A stretch of 64,000 bases of DNA, taken from NCBI GenBank assembly GCA_022601195.1, contig JAHZIX010000005.1, positions 1 to 64,000 on the forward strand. Direction: 5' to 3'. The stretch is from Deltaproteobacteria bacterium. Its GTDB lineage: Bacteria; Acidobacteriota; Thermoanaerobaculia; Multivoradales; JAHZIX01. Within the stretch, counting starts at the first letter, position 1. Every line of letters begins with the position of its first letter. Shown here in pieces: positions 10,301 through 18,012 of this stretch. The position numbers and the translations under genes were made by a program. Under the pieces are notes generated by a model, which had not been told where the DNA came from, did no database searches, and saw only the letters and a list, made by a program, of their open reading frames with translations.

Positions 10301-10682
10301 TGAAGGCGATGCTCTTGCCATCCGGGCTGTAGCTGGGCTGCATATCCCAGGCTAGGCCTTGAGTTAAGGGCTCGGCGTCCCCGCCGTCGATGGGAAGGCG
10401 GTAGATATCTCCCAGCAGGTCGAAGACGATCTCATCGCCCTCCGGACTGACATCCAGTGACATCCAAGTGCCCTCTTCGGTGTCGATGTCGATCTCGTAG
10501 GTGGGCAAGGGGGGCTCGGAAACATCCCACTCGTCTTTTTCTTCTTCCGTCTCATTCTCGGTCCCTTCCTGGTCGGGCTGTTGCTTCTCCATGGCGACGG
10601 GGCTCTGGGCGGCAACGAATCCAGGAGAGGAGAAACAGACCATGGCAAATGCCAACAGCCAGGAAATAGATAGATGTTTCAT
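7347..10682 (-). CDS. Secreted amidohydrolase with N-terminal TolB-like beta-propeller
   Basis: This 1111-residue protein carries a signal peptide (ISWLLAFAMVCFSSPGFVAA) and an acidic linker. Next come many PD40/TolB propeller blades (about 60-680; repeated SPDGRYLYFSQD, SPDGKSIAFTSD, SPDGATVVYN). A C-terminal amidohydrolase domain (about 700-1080) starts at GGRLITMKGEEVIEDGALVI. Metal-binding features include the HWHG of VLPGIIDVHWHG, a Lys in FSVKSYN suited to carbamylation, His in GHTGIEHS, GAHGQREG and LADLMVLDRDP. The family acts as imidazolonepropionase- or prolidase-like hydrolases; the substrate is unknown. The tail is unusually Cys-rich (GCSTSACNAPATSRCAH), possibly disulfide-forming. 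Confidence 0.92.
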   Translation of the reverse strand: MKHLSISWLLAFAMVCFSSPGFVAAQSPVAMEKQQPDQEGTENETEEEKDEWDVSEPPLPTYEIDIDTEEGTWMSLDVSPEGDEIVFDLLGDIYRLPIDGGDAEPLTQGLAWDMQPSYSPDGKSIAFTSDRGGGDNIWTMARDGSDPQAVSEESFRLLNSPTWAPEGDFIAAHKHFSSRRSLGSGEIWLYHRSGGAGVQMTVKPNEQKDVGEPAFSPDGRYLYFSQDVTPGEVFQYSKDSNGQIYAIRRVDRETGEVENFVTGPGGAIRPTPSPDGRYLAFVRRVRFVSTLFLKDLRSGAEFPIYSPLERDMQETWAIHGVYPSMEWTPDSASLVFWSRGKIRRLDIATKEAVEIPFRVRAQHTMLQAARFPQEATTENFRTHLLRWVQVSPNGNQVVFQALGHLYVRSLPNGKAKRLTDQQDHYEFFPSFSRDGKWIVYTTWQDQQLGTVRVVAASGGKGRVLTSEPGHYSEPAISPDGATVVYNKLQGGWLRPPTWSAEPGIYRVPIAGSDESNPAQLVLDEGSSPQFGASSDRVYLRAIRGERKPALISVGLDGTEVRTHLLTDWAAEFKVSPDESWVAFQERFQAYIAPLPRSGKEHHLGPKSKSLPLHQVSRDAGEYLHWSGDGETLYWSLGSELYQRSLPEVFTFLEGAPEEALDPPESGIDLSFEVPTYVPDATVALVGGRLITMKGEEVIEDGALVIEGDRILAAGPRDSVTIPRGARVIDLEGRTVLPGIIDVHWHGSQGQDEIIPQQNWTNYASLTFGVTTLHDPSNDTSEIFAAAEMARAGEIVAPRIFSTGTILYGAETGFTAVVDDLKSAETHLRRMKAAGAFSVKSYNQPRREQRQQVLKAARELDMLVVPEGGSLLQHNLTMIADGHTGIEHSIPVARIYDDVRQFWSQSETAYTPTLGVGYGGIFGENYWYEHTDVWNNQRLLTFVPRAQLDARSRRPTKAPLEEYNHIANARIAHELAELGVGVQIGAHGQREGLAAHWEIWMLVQGGMSPWRALRSATLDGAQYLGMERDLGSLEAGKLADLMVLDRDPLENIRHSESVHWVMVGGRLFEAATMKEVGGKETTVEPFYFSEGGVTAGCSTSACNAPATSRCAH

Positions 10683-10706
10683 GGGACGGACCTCTTCTTT
10701 GTAGTT

Positions 10707-10734
10707 GGGTTCAGGTCTTCGGGTTCAGGTCTTC
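10707..10734. repeat. 14-bp tandem duplication
   Basis: Two perfect copies of GGGTTCAGGTCTTC lie between the ParA-like stop and the amidohydrolase start. Confidence 0.85.
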
Positions 10735-10759
10735 GAACGTGATTACGGGAGATGGGCTC

Positions 10760-11629
10760 TCAGGTTCTTCCGGCAGCCTTGGCCGTCTGGCTTAGCCTGC
10801 GCCGGGCACCTGAGCGGTTGCGCTGAAACACGGGGCGTGGGGCACAGCGGGGCTCTTCGCCCTGGCTTCGTACCTGGTAACGGGCTAGGACTTCTTCCGC
10901 CAGCTTTGTGTAGGCGGTAGCACCGGTGGATTCGGGAGCGTATTGATAGATGGTCTGACCGAAACTGGGTGCCTCGGCGAGGCGCACGTTGATGCGAATC
11001 TCCGTCTCGAAGACTTCATCCCCATGGGCCTGCTTTAGATCTGTCACGTAGGGGCGCGTGGTCTTGGTTCGATAGTCGACCTGGGTCAGGAGCATGCCTA
11101 GCCGGCGGCTGCGGCTGCCCAAGCGGTAGCGCAGCCGCTCCACCCCGTCGAGGAAATTCTGCAGGCCATCGAGGACGAGGAATTGTGGAGTCAGGGCAAC
11201 CAGGTGCGCGTCCGAGGCGACCAACGCGGCGGTGGCCAGGAGAGCAAGCCCCGAGGGACTGTCCAGGAGAACGACATCGTAGGGGGACTGTATTTCTTCC
11301 AAGGGGCGGCGCAGGCATTGCTCTCGGTGTCGTACCGGCGCCAAGGTGCTCTCCACAGCAGATAGATCCGCGGATCCGGTCACCAGGTCGAGCCCTTCGA
11401 CTCCCGTGGTGCGGATGGCTTTTTCCAGGGGTAGATGGGAGAGCAAGACGTCAGCCATGGAAGGCGCCAATTGGCCTCGCTCGACTCCCAGGGAACGGGA
11501 GGCAGCTCCCTGGGCATCCAGGTCGATCAGCAGCACCCGCTTGCCCGCAGCCGCCAAGGCGGCGCCCATATTGACTGCGGTGGTCGTCCTAGCGACACTC
11601 CCTTTGCGACTGATGAGGGCGATGTTCAA
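10760..11629 (-). CDS. ParA/Soj-family ATPase-like protein with altered Walker A
   Basis: This 289-residue ParA/MinD-superfamily protein has the family's beta strands (VLLIDLDAQGAASRSLG; YDVVLLDSPSGLALLATAAL) and the ParA C-terminal signature (LAEAPSFGQTIYQYAPES). The deviant Walker A motif, normally KGGVGKTT, reads KGSVARTT: the signature Lys9 is kept but G11 is Ser, G13 is Ala and the P-loop Lys14 is Arg. ATP hydrolysis is therefore doubtful. No ParB gene is next to it, unlike a partition locus, so it may position another structure. The start codon is TTG with no strong alternative. A basic tail follows the fold (RNRSGARRRLSQTAKAAGRT). Confidence 0.85.
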   Translation of the reverse strand: MNIALISRKGSVARTTTAVNMGAALAAAGKRVLLIDLDAQGAASRSLGVERGQLAPSMADVLLSHLPLEKAIRTTGVEGLDLVTGSADLSAVESTLAPVRHREQCLRRPLEEIQSPYDVVLLDSPSGLALLATAALVASDAHLVALTPQFLVLDGLQNFLDGVERLRYRLGSRSRRLGMLLTQVDYRTKTTRPYVTDLKQAHGDEVFETEIRINVRLAEAPSFGQTIYQYAPESTGATAYTKLAEEVLARYQVRSQGEEPRCAPRPVFQRNRSGARRRLSQTAKAAGRT

Positions 11630-11794
11630 GTTTCGCTGCTCCCATTTGCAAGTTCCGAAGGCCCACCAGGCCTGGCTCAGGTCGGTGAGGGGGTCCGGAG
11701 AAAGTCTGAACTCGGGACGGCTATTATAGACCCGGAATCCGGTGGTGGAACGGTCCCCGACCGGGATCTCTAAGACTCCCGGGAGAAGATCATC

Positions 11795-12919
11795 ATGATT
11801 CGCCTAGAGACCCTAACGCTCCGAGAGATTCGGCTGCCTCTGCGCCAACCCTTCGTCAGTTCCGCTGGGACCGTCGAGGTGCGCCGCTCCGTGCTGACGG
11901 AACTGGTGACCGACACCGGCGTCATCGCTTGGGGCGAGTGTGTGGCGTTGGAGGAACCCAGTTATCTTCCTGAGACCTTAGAGGCCGCCTGGCATGCTCT
12001 CGGGGAATGGATCGGACCTCTGGTTCTCGGCTCCAATTTTCGGCAACCGGAGGAAGTGGGCGAGCTTCTGCAACGGAAAATTCGCGGTCACCGCATGGCA
12101 AGGGCGGCCGTGGAAATGCCCTGTTGGGTTGTCGAGGCGCTGCAGCAGAGGAAATCCCTGGCAGCTCTCCTGGGGGGAGAGCGCTCCCGGGTGGCAACCG
12201 GAGTCGCTCTGGGGCTAGCGGGAGGTATCCCGGAGACCGTGGCCCAGGCTCAGCAGGCGGTTCAAGAAGGCTACCAGCGGATCAAATTGAAAATTACCCC
12301 GGGGATGGATTTCGATCTGGTTGCCGCTGTACGGGAGGCGGTTGGCCCCGAGGTGATGCTCACGGTGGACGCCAACGCCGCCTACACTCCTGATTCCGCT
12401 GCAGCTCTCGAGCGTCTCGATACCTTGCATCTCGGCATGATCGAGCAGCCCCTGAGCTGGGAGGACCTGGCTCGCCATGCGGAGCTTCGAGATCAGCTCG
12501 AAACGCCTCTCTGTCTGGATGAATCTGTGACCAGTGTGGAGAGGGCTCGGCGCATGGTGGAGTTGGGGAGTGCCACCGTTCTCAACCTCAAGGCGGGGCG
12601 CGTCGGTGGCCTGGGCCCCGCCCTGGAGATTCACCAGCTGTGTCGGGATCACGGCATCCCGCTGTGGTGTGGTGGCATGCTGGAGAGCGGTATCGGGCGG
12701 GCCTACAACGTCGCTCTGGCCTCCCTTCCCGGTTTCGACTTGCCGGGAGATCTTTCCCCCAGCGCGAGATACTGGCGTCGAGACGTGGTGACGCCCCCGT
12801 GGACCATGGACGCCGAGGGCTGGGTTCAGGTTCCAAGGCACCAGCCGGGCCTGGGAGTCGAGGTCGACCGGGACTACATCGACGATCTCACGGTCCGGAA
12901 GAAGGTGCTTGCTCCTTAG
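11795..12919 (+). CDS. menC: o-Succinylbenzoate synthase (enolase superfamily)
   Basis: A 374-residue enolase-superfamily enzyme of the MenC/N-acylamino-acid racemase branch, which dehydrates SHCHC to o-succinylbenzoate in menaquinone synthesis. It shows the N-terminal capping domain (LPLRQPFVSSAGTVEVRRS, WGECVALEEPSYLPET) and the barrel with the catalytic Lys pair KLKI, metal ligands in VDANAAY, IEQPL and LDESV, and the opposite Lys in LKAGRVGG. The C-terminal GMLESGIGRA is also typical. Other men genes are not nearby, so racemase activity cannot be excluded. It is divergent from the ParA-like gene. Confidence 0.9.
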   Translation: MIRLETLTLREIRLPLRQPFVSSAGTVEVRRSVLTELVTDTGVIAWGECVALEEPSYLPETLEAAWHALGEWIGPLVLGSNFRQPEEVGELLQRKIRGHRMARAAVEMPCWVVEALQQRKSLAALLGGERSRVATGVALGLAGGIPETVAQAQQAVQEGYQRIKLKITPGMDFDLVAAVREAVGPEVMLTVDANAAYTPDSAAALERLDTLHLGMIEQPLSWEDLARHAELRDQLETPLCLDESVTSVERARRMVELGSATVLNLKAGRVGGLGPALEIHQLCRDHGIPLWCGGMLESGIGRAYNVALASLPGFDLPGDLSPSARYWRRDVVTPPWTMDAEGWVQVPRHQPGLGVEVDRDYIDDLTVRKKVLAP

Positions 12920-13527
12920 AGGGCCCTGTCGACCCAAATAAGATTGCCCGCCCCTTCCTCTCAACCATCTACGGATCCTGCCAAGTGGCCTGCGTATCTA
13001 GCATCAAGTCCCTTCCCTTCAGGGCTCTCTTTCTGCCGGGTCGTTTAGTACGGAGTAGCTTCCCTTCTCGCCGACATGGCAAGCGAGGTGTCCTGGATTC
13101 AGGGTATCAAGAAGAAGGTGAATACTGTGGCGCAGGAGTAAGGGGGCCCATTTAGCCACAGAACTAGGTACTTTGGCTGGAGGGTCAAACAAATACGGGG
13201 CAGGGTCAGATCAGGTTGGCGAGGCAAAAGGATTGATCGATGTTGGAATAGGCAATAGCAAGTCCTAGGCACTGTGAATTTGGTCGAGACAAGACTCGCA
13301 ATCCCGCGATCGCTAGGTAGCAAGAAGCTATTCGATTAACTCGGTTTCCAGGCGCTTTAGAGGTGTAGATGAACATGATAACCTGCAATAGATTTTCGAT
13401 GTCTGCCTGGCAAACATCATTGGCTAGTCATATCACTGGTCCAGGGTCTGATGGCGTGAAGAAATGAAGTGAACTGGCCGGATTTAGATCTGTTCAGCAG
13501 ACGAGTCGATACTCGTGGGTAGGTAAT
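12920..13527. other. Intergenic boundary of the accessory island
   Basis: There is no supportable gene in these 608 bases. Base composition drops towards AT from about 13,100 onward. The stretch CAAATACGGGGCAGGGTCAG near 13,190 resembles sequence often seen beside REP/IS200-type transposase genes, but no transposase remains. It is the left edge of the island spanning to about 16,550. Confidence 0.45.
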
Positions 13528-14421
13528 ATGGCGACATCGGTTACACGTGCCCTGTCGAGGCCAGGAGCCGACAGGATTCTGGGAGAGGTAATTACTTTTC
13601 CCCCAACGGAGTCAGTGTCTTGCCGAGTATTTCCGGGTAGCGACTCGATGAAACTCCTGGGCACAGCCTTCGACTACTCTATCCGATTTGGAATAGAGAA
13701 TAGGAGGTGGGCTAGACATCACGAGGTAGTCGCATCCAAGGGAGTGGAGGTTTCAGAGAGCCAGGATTTCGAGCGAGGAGTCTGTTTAAGGAGGCTCTAC
13801 AATCAAGCAGCAGCCTGTGCTTCCTGTGAGAGGGAACTGCATACTTACTCGGATGAGCTATTGGATGCGTATCTTGTGATGGCTGAGCTAGACCTCCTTT
13901 GGAGGGAGAGTCCAGGACACCGACCGAGGAGAGAGTTTTCGGAGATCCTTCGGGAGGATTTGCGGTCGTATCTTCGTATTGTCCCCTGGAGAGCGTTTAA
14001 ACCCCACGACAGAGCCCTTTTGAATCCTCAGTTTCGAGTCCGTAGCTCATGGCCCGATATTCTCAAGGCTGACCCTGACCTAGTTGTTGACTCAAGCATA
14101 ATCGAAGTGAAGGTCGGGACAGTGAAGAATCGAGCCCGTTATTCCCCTACAAATCTAGAAATTCTGCAGTTGATTGCTTACGCTGTATGCGCCAACCTAA
14201 TGGGTTTTGCGGCTGATTCAGCTCTTGTTCGGGTGGAAAAGATCGGAGTATTTTATGCTGGAGCTGGAGCGATAGTAGAGGTGGCCTTAGCCGATTGCCT
14301 TCCTCAAGAGTTCGAGAGGCGCGTGCTAGAAGTGATTCTTCTACTTGCTGAAGGAGATCCCGGTATTCGGATTGATTCGAGGGAGGCAACGAAGTTAAAT
14401 GCTATACTGGGAAAGTTCTAG
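13528..14421 (+). CDS. Putative PD-(D/E)XK nuclease
   Basis: This 297-residue protein has no obvious orthologue that I recognise. Residues 183-195 (PDLVVDSSIIEVK) match the PD-(D/E)XK nuclease core: Pro183-Asp184, then Glu193-x-Lys195 on the next strand. A following helix has QLIAYA (Gln214 to Tyr218), like the QhxxY motif of RecB/Cas4-type nucleases. An earlier segment, LLGTAFDYSIRFGIENRR (43-60), may be the family's first helix. There is no signal peptide or membrane segment. It is AT-richer than its surroundings and ends 8 bases before the convergent stop of the nucleotidyltransferase gene. I infer a DNA-targeting defence or mobile-element role; substrate unknown. Confidence 0.65.
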   Translation: MATSVTRALSRPGADRILGEVITFPPTESVSCRVFPGSDSMKLLGTAFDYSIRFGIENRRWARHHEVVASKGVEVSESQDFERGVCLRRLYNQAAACASCERELHTYSDELLDAYLVMAELDLLWRESPGHRPRREFSEILREDLRSYLRIVPWRAFKPHDRALLNPQFRVRSSWPDILKADPDLVVDSSIIEVKVGTVKNRARYSPTNLEILQLIAYAVCANLMGFAADSALVRVEKIGVFYAGAGAIVEVALADCLPQEFERRVLEVILLLAEGDPGIRIDSREATKLNAILGKF

Positions 14422-14429
14422 GTAGGGCC

Positions 14430-15443
14430 TTAGGACTTCGGAATTAGAGACCCAATCGATTGGCTGAAATTATTGAGGTCGAAAGGTTTCAGTCTTGGCG
14501 CGGCAAAGACATCGGAACTACGGTCGGCCATAGTGTGAGCTGTTTTTGAAGCAACAGTCAGGAAACGAACCACCTCAGTGAGGTCAATTTTTCTGGAGAT
14601 ATCGCTCTGCGTCGCATGCCAGTGGCTGATGGCCGGGAATGAAAGCCCACTGAGCTCACTCAATTTTCTAGAATTGACAACCTCGAGAACTTCTCGTTCG
14701 AAATGTACTCGCTGGCGGAACCGAGATCGACGCCCTGTGATGATCCGCGGGCTTTCCATCTCTGCTAAGAAAACCCACTTGATGGAGCGGATAGCCCAAT
14801 CGGCTGCTCTTTCAATGGCCTCCAAGGTCACCTCCGGTTCTGGTGTCAACTCAGTCAACTTAGGTCGCATTCGGCAGGCGCGAGCTGCGAACAAACCGCG
14901 GTAGGTACTCCTGGATAGAGGGAAGGAATGAGGTAACCAGTAATCGAGGTCGAAAGGTGCTAGGCGAGAAAAAATGAGACCTCCTGGAGCTTTGCAACTT
15001 AGGTGAATGGCAATGTTTCGAATGCATATGAAGCCAATTCCTGCGTCATAGATTTCGGTGCGGACCTTGGATTTCAAGCGCTCAAGTACAGTTTGTAAAT
15101 CTATTGCTAGTTCTCGTGCTTCGTGAGCAGCGTCGCGCCATGGTCCTGGCTTTCCCAGGCGATCAATGAAATCTTCTTTCTCAGTTAAGCGAAGGCTTTC
15201 TAGCCAAACGTGCCAGGTAAATAGATGTCCTTCGCGAGACATTTTTTGATACCGGTTGATGCCGTAAACCGAAACTTCAACCCTGGTACCAAATCTGTGC
15301 TCATATTCAGTAGTAATTTTTTTCCGGGCTCCTTGAGTGAGAGGGGCGTCAGAGATGAGCAAGACGTCCAGGTCACTTAGTCCGTCCGCTTCTCCTCGCG
15401 CATGTGAGCCGATCAGCCGCTGAGCTACAATTGTCACTACCAC
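14430..15443 (-). CDS. Minimal nucleotidyltransferase with long helical C-terminus
   Basis: This 337-residue protein starts with a polymerase-beta-type nucleotidyltransferase core: G12-S13 in LIGSHARGE, Asp24 and Asp26 in SDLDVLLI, and a likely third carboxylate at Glu56 (RVEVSVYG). The rest is mainly helical (for example EARELAIDLQTVLERL, and ADWAIRSIKWVF), recalling the HEPN-like or helical domains that follow NTases. Only 11 residues precede GS, so the usual first helix is missing or the start is misplaced upstream. The GTG start lies inside the end of the pentapeptide gene (7-base overlap), implying translational coupling. It could modify RNA, protein or nucleotides, or be a CBASS-type cyclase relative; sequence alone does not decide. 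Confidence 0.75.
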   Translation of the reverse strand: MVVTIVAQRLIGSHARGEADGLSDLDVLLISDAPLTQGARKKITTEYEHRFGTRVEVSVYGINRYQKMSREGHLFTWHVWLESLRLTEKEDFIDRLGKPGPWRDAAHEARELAIDLQTVLERLKSKVRTEIYDAGIGFICIRNIAIHLSCKAPGGLIFSRLAPFDLDYWLPHSFPLSRSTYRGLFAARACRMRPKLTELTPEPEVTLEAIERAADWAIRSIKWVFLAEMESPRIITGRRSRFRQRVHFEREVLEVVNSRKLSELSGLSFPAISHWHATQSDISRKIDLTEVVRFLTVASKTAHTMADRSSDVFAAPRLKPFDLNNFSQSIGSLIPKS

Positions 15444-16318
15444 CTCGATAGAGTTCGGTACATCGATGCGATGATCAATCCCAGAGATAAAAGCCCCAAG
15501 AAACCGACCACAATTGTTAAGAACTGAGCCCTCGCTGTTGTAGGTTCCATAGTGAAGGACAGGCCCAAAAAGGTCGTCGAGACGTAGAAAGCACAGCTAC
15601 CAATCGTTCCGATCATTTGGGCTACGCTGTCATCATACGGTGACGCTCCAATCTCTTGCGGGATAGTTGCGACGAGTCCAGTAATTATGAGCAATATAAG
15701 AGCGATCCATGCTACTAAGCGTCCAGGTTTAAGCCCATGACCCCAGGTATAGGCGGAGAACTCATGCCTAAGACTAGCGAGCCGATAGTCCAGTCGGGCG
15801 GGATATTTTGACGAAAATTCAGGCTTGGTATAGTAGGCCTCAGTAGCACTGGCTGCTTCCTTTTTATGTTTTGAATCGGCAGCCATCTCGAGCGCAAAAA
15901 AAAGACGCGAAGAGTCATGGTCGCCAAGGCCATCATAGTTGGATCTCAAGCTCATGCAGAGTTCTGACCGGAGATTGATCCAGCCAGGTAAGTTCTTAGC
16001 CATCTGTTCTGAGGGAATAAGAGTTCGATGAAATGAAGCGTACTCAAATTTACAGTTGTCGATGAATTCCGCGCTTCTGAAATTACTATTGTTGAAGCGA
16101 GCGCCAGTGAAGTCGCAGCCCTTGAAGGTTGCTTTTCGGAAGTAAGTTCGTTCAAAAAATGCGTACTTGAAGCTGCAGTTGATGAAGGTCGAGTTTGCGC
16201 CGCTGAAATCAACCAGTTCTGAATGGTCCATGTTGAGGTCGGAGTAGGTGTCTGAAGGAAGGTACTCGTTCTCGTGACGGGTAGTTGTTTTCTGCAATGC
16301 TGGTATTTCTTGAGGCAT
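15437..16318 (-). CDS. Pentapeptide-repeat protein with ion-channel-like membrane domain
   Basis: In this 293-residue protein, residues 28-100 form pentapeptide repeats with central Phe/Leu (FSGANSTFINCSFKYAFF, FKGCDFTGARFNNSNF), a quadrilateral beta-helix. A charged helical linker (about 105-195) leads to membrane segments at about 201-219, a short re-entrant-like stretch at 235-255, and 264-286. The pattern TM, FYVSTTFLGLSF, then a Leu/Gly-rich TM ending in YRTLSRW looks like a two-TM potassium-channel pore module, but the GYGD filter is absent. Its stop overlaps the downstream NTase start, so the two probably act together. Good ATG start; AT-rich codon use unlike flanking genes suggests transfer. 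Confidence 0.75.
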   Translation of the reverse strand: MPQEIPALQKTTTRHENEYLPSDTYSDLNMDHSELVDFSGANSTFINCSFKYAFFERTYFRKATFKGCDFTGARFNNSNFRSAEFIDNCKFEYASFHRTLIPSEQMAKNLPGWINLRSELCMSLRSNYDGLGDHDSSRLFFALEMAADSKHKKEAASATEAYYTKPEFSSKYPARLDYRLASLRHEFSAYTWGHGLKPGRLVAWIALILLIITGLVATIPQEIGASPYDDSVAQMIGTIGSCAFYVSTTFLGLSFTMEPTTARAQFLTIVVGFLGLLSLGLIIASMYRTLSRW

Positions 16319-16556
16319 CTGTAGTCCTTAGTTTTTGGCGCAGGAAGTTATGACTTCGGGGCGAGTCAGGTTGCCCCTGAAGGAGTTAAACAGTCTCCGT
16401 TTTTGGGTGCGTCTATTGAATCCTGGGCTGGCACTGGATTCCTTCCAGCCCAAAAAGTGCAGTATCGAATGAGTTAGGAGATTATTCGAAGTTAAGGTGG
16501 CATTTCAACACTCTATTAAATCATAGGGGCGTCAGGATCTTGATGAGAATCTGGAT

Positions 16557-17978
16557 CTAGGAGAAACTCGTCTTGATCTCGGCTTCCGGATAGGCCTCGG
16601 CTAGCAATTGGATCAGTCGTTGTTGTATCCACTGGCCAAGCTCTTCGGTCTCGGCTGGATCTGGCGCTGGACCGGCGCTGCCCAAGGCCTTCCAGCGACG
16701 CCGTAACTCGGCGTCTTCCGGAAAGGTTCGAGCGACCGCTTCTTGCCAATGTTCCGGGTGCTCCTGATCTTCGAAGTTGCCTCTGCCACGGCCAAAATGG
16801 GCCACGGCGAGGTAGCGCAGCATCGTTTGGCGAGTCAGCTCGTCGAGAAATTCCGGGGACCAGCTGACCACCGGTTCACCCCCCAGGCGGATCAACTCGT
16901 GGGCCCGGCTCAGGCCGGCACCTCCCAGGGCTCCCAGAATGGCTCCGGCTACCAAGCCGCCACCGAAGGTGAGGCCTCCGGCCAGCATGTCCGCCGCCAG
17001 GCCGCCGAGGGCGCCGCTAACGGCTCCTCCCAGAATGGCCCCTTTCTCGGCGGTGAGGTCCGTGGTGCCCTGGACCAGGAAATGCTCCAGCCGTTTCTCC
17101 AGCGCACCACTGGAGCGGCCGGCGAGGCCGTGGTCGGCAATCAAGGCGTCGGTGAGTCGTTGGGTTTCGGTTTCCAGGCGCTCTCCGAGAGAGGTCATGG
17201 CTTCCTTCTTCTCGGAGCGGGAGGCGCGACTGCCGCTCAGGGCCTCGTGGTCCGACGCGGCTCGAGCCAGGTAGGTTGCCATGCGTTCGGTGGCGAGGCG
17301 GAAGACCTCCAGATTCCGTTCCCGCCAGGCGTTGGCGAGGTGCTCCATGGCTTCGCTTTTGGCCCCTTCGAGCACCGTGGCGAGGCGCCGCAAGAGGTAG
17401 CCCTCTTGGGCCCAGCAGCGAGTGAAAGCATCTAGAGAAAGAACCCCCTTGACCACCGACCAGGGGGCGCCGTGTTCGCTCCAGGCCTGCTCGATTTCCT
17501 CGGCTTGCCGAGAACCGGGGGCTACGCCGCCGGTCTGGTTGAGCAGGATCAGCACCGGTTTTCCGATCCACTCCAGCAGCTCCAATTCGAGGCGAGCGTA
17601 GCCGGCGTCCTCCGGGCTTTCACTGGCGTTCACCAGGTAGAGCACCGCATCGGTCTGATTCTGAATGTTGTGCACCGCTTGCTGGCTGCTCCACAGAGGG
17701 CGGTCGGCGAGGCGATCCCAGACTTGGTGCAGGAACCACCCCACGGGGTTCTTCTCGACCTTCAAGCGTCGCAACAGACGGGCGGAGTCTCCAAAGCCCG
17801 GGGTGTCCCAAAGCTCTAGGCGTTGGGCTTCGGTTTCCAAAAGGACGAAGGCCTCGTTCTCCTCGGTAACGTGGGCCTGATCCAGGACTTGGCCGACATC
17901 CTGGCGTAGCAGGGTGCGGGCCAGGGTCGTCTTGCCGACGTTGGTGTGGGAGATCAGGCTGAGGTGAATGGTGATCAT
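16557..17978 (-). CDS. GTPase with C-terminal membrane-associated region (DUF3482-type)
   Basis: This 473-residue Era-like GTPase has P-loop SHTNVGKTTLART (residues about 10-22), a G3-like WDTPGFGD and a G4-like LLNQTGG in place of NKxD. The second half has a long helical region and a Gly/Ala-rich hydrophobic hairpin (LGGLAADMLAGGLTFGGGLV) likely to insert in or touch the membrane. This is the arrangement of the DUF3482 family, usually encoded directly after a DUF2868 membrane protein, exactly as here (34-base gap). The pair's cellular role is not established; membrane remodelling or stress response are guesses. Confidence 0.85.
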   Translation of the reverse strand: MITIHLSLISHTNVGKTTLARTLLRQDVGQVLDQAHVTEENEAFVLLETEAQRLELWDTPGFGDSARLLRRLKVEKNPVGWFLHQVWDRLADRPLWSSQQAVHNIQNQTDAVLYLVNASESPEDAGYARLELELLEWIGKPVLILLNQTGGVAPGSRQAEEIEQAWSEHGAPWSVVKGVLSLDAFTRCWAQEGYLLRRLATVLEGAKSEAMEHLANAWRERNLEVFRLATERMATYLARAASDHEALSGSRASRSEKKEAMTSLGERLETETQRLTDALIADHGLAGRSSGALEKRLEHFLVQGTTDLTAEKGAILGGAVSGALGGLAADMLAGGLTFGGGLVAGAILGALGGAGLSRAHELIRLGGEPVVSWSPEFLDELTRQTMLRYLAVAHFGRGRGNFEDQEHPEHWQEAVARTFPEDAELRRRWKALGSAGPAPDPAETEELGQWIQQRLIQLLAEAYPEAEIKTSFS

Positions 17979-18012
17979 AGGAATCGATCTGGATGGGGCA
18001 TCCGACAGTCGC

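Noticed and set aside
10760..11629. Plasmid or chromosome partition locus
   Set aside because: No ParB-like gene or parS-like repeats are adjacent, and the P-loop is altered.
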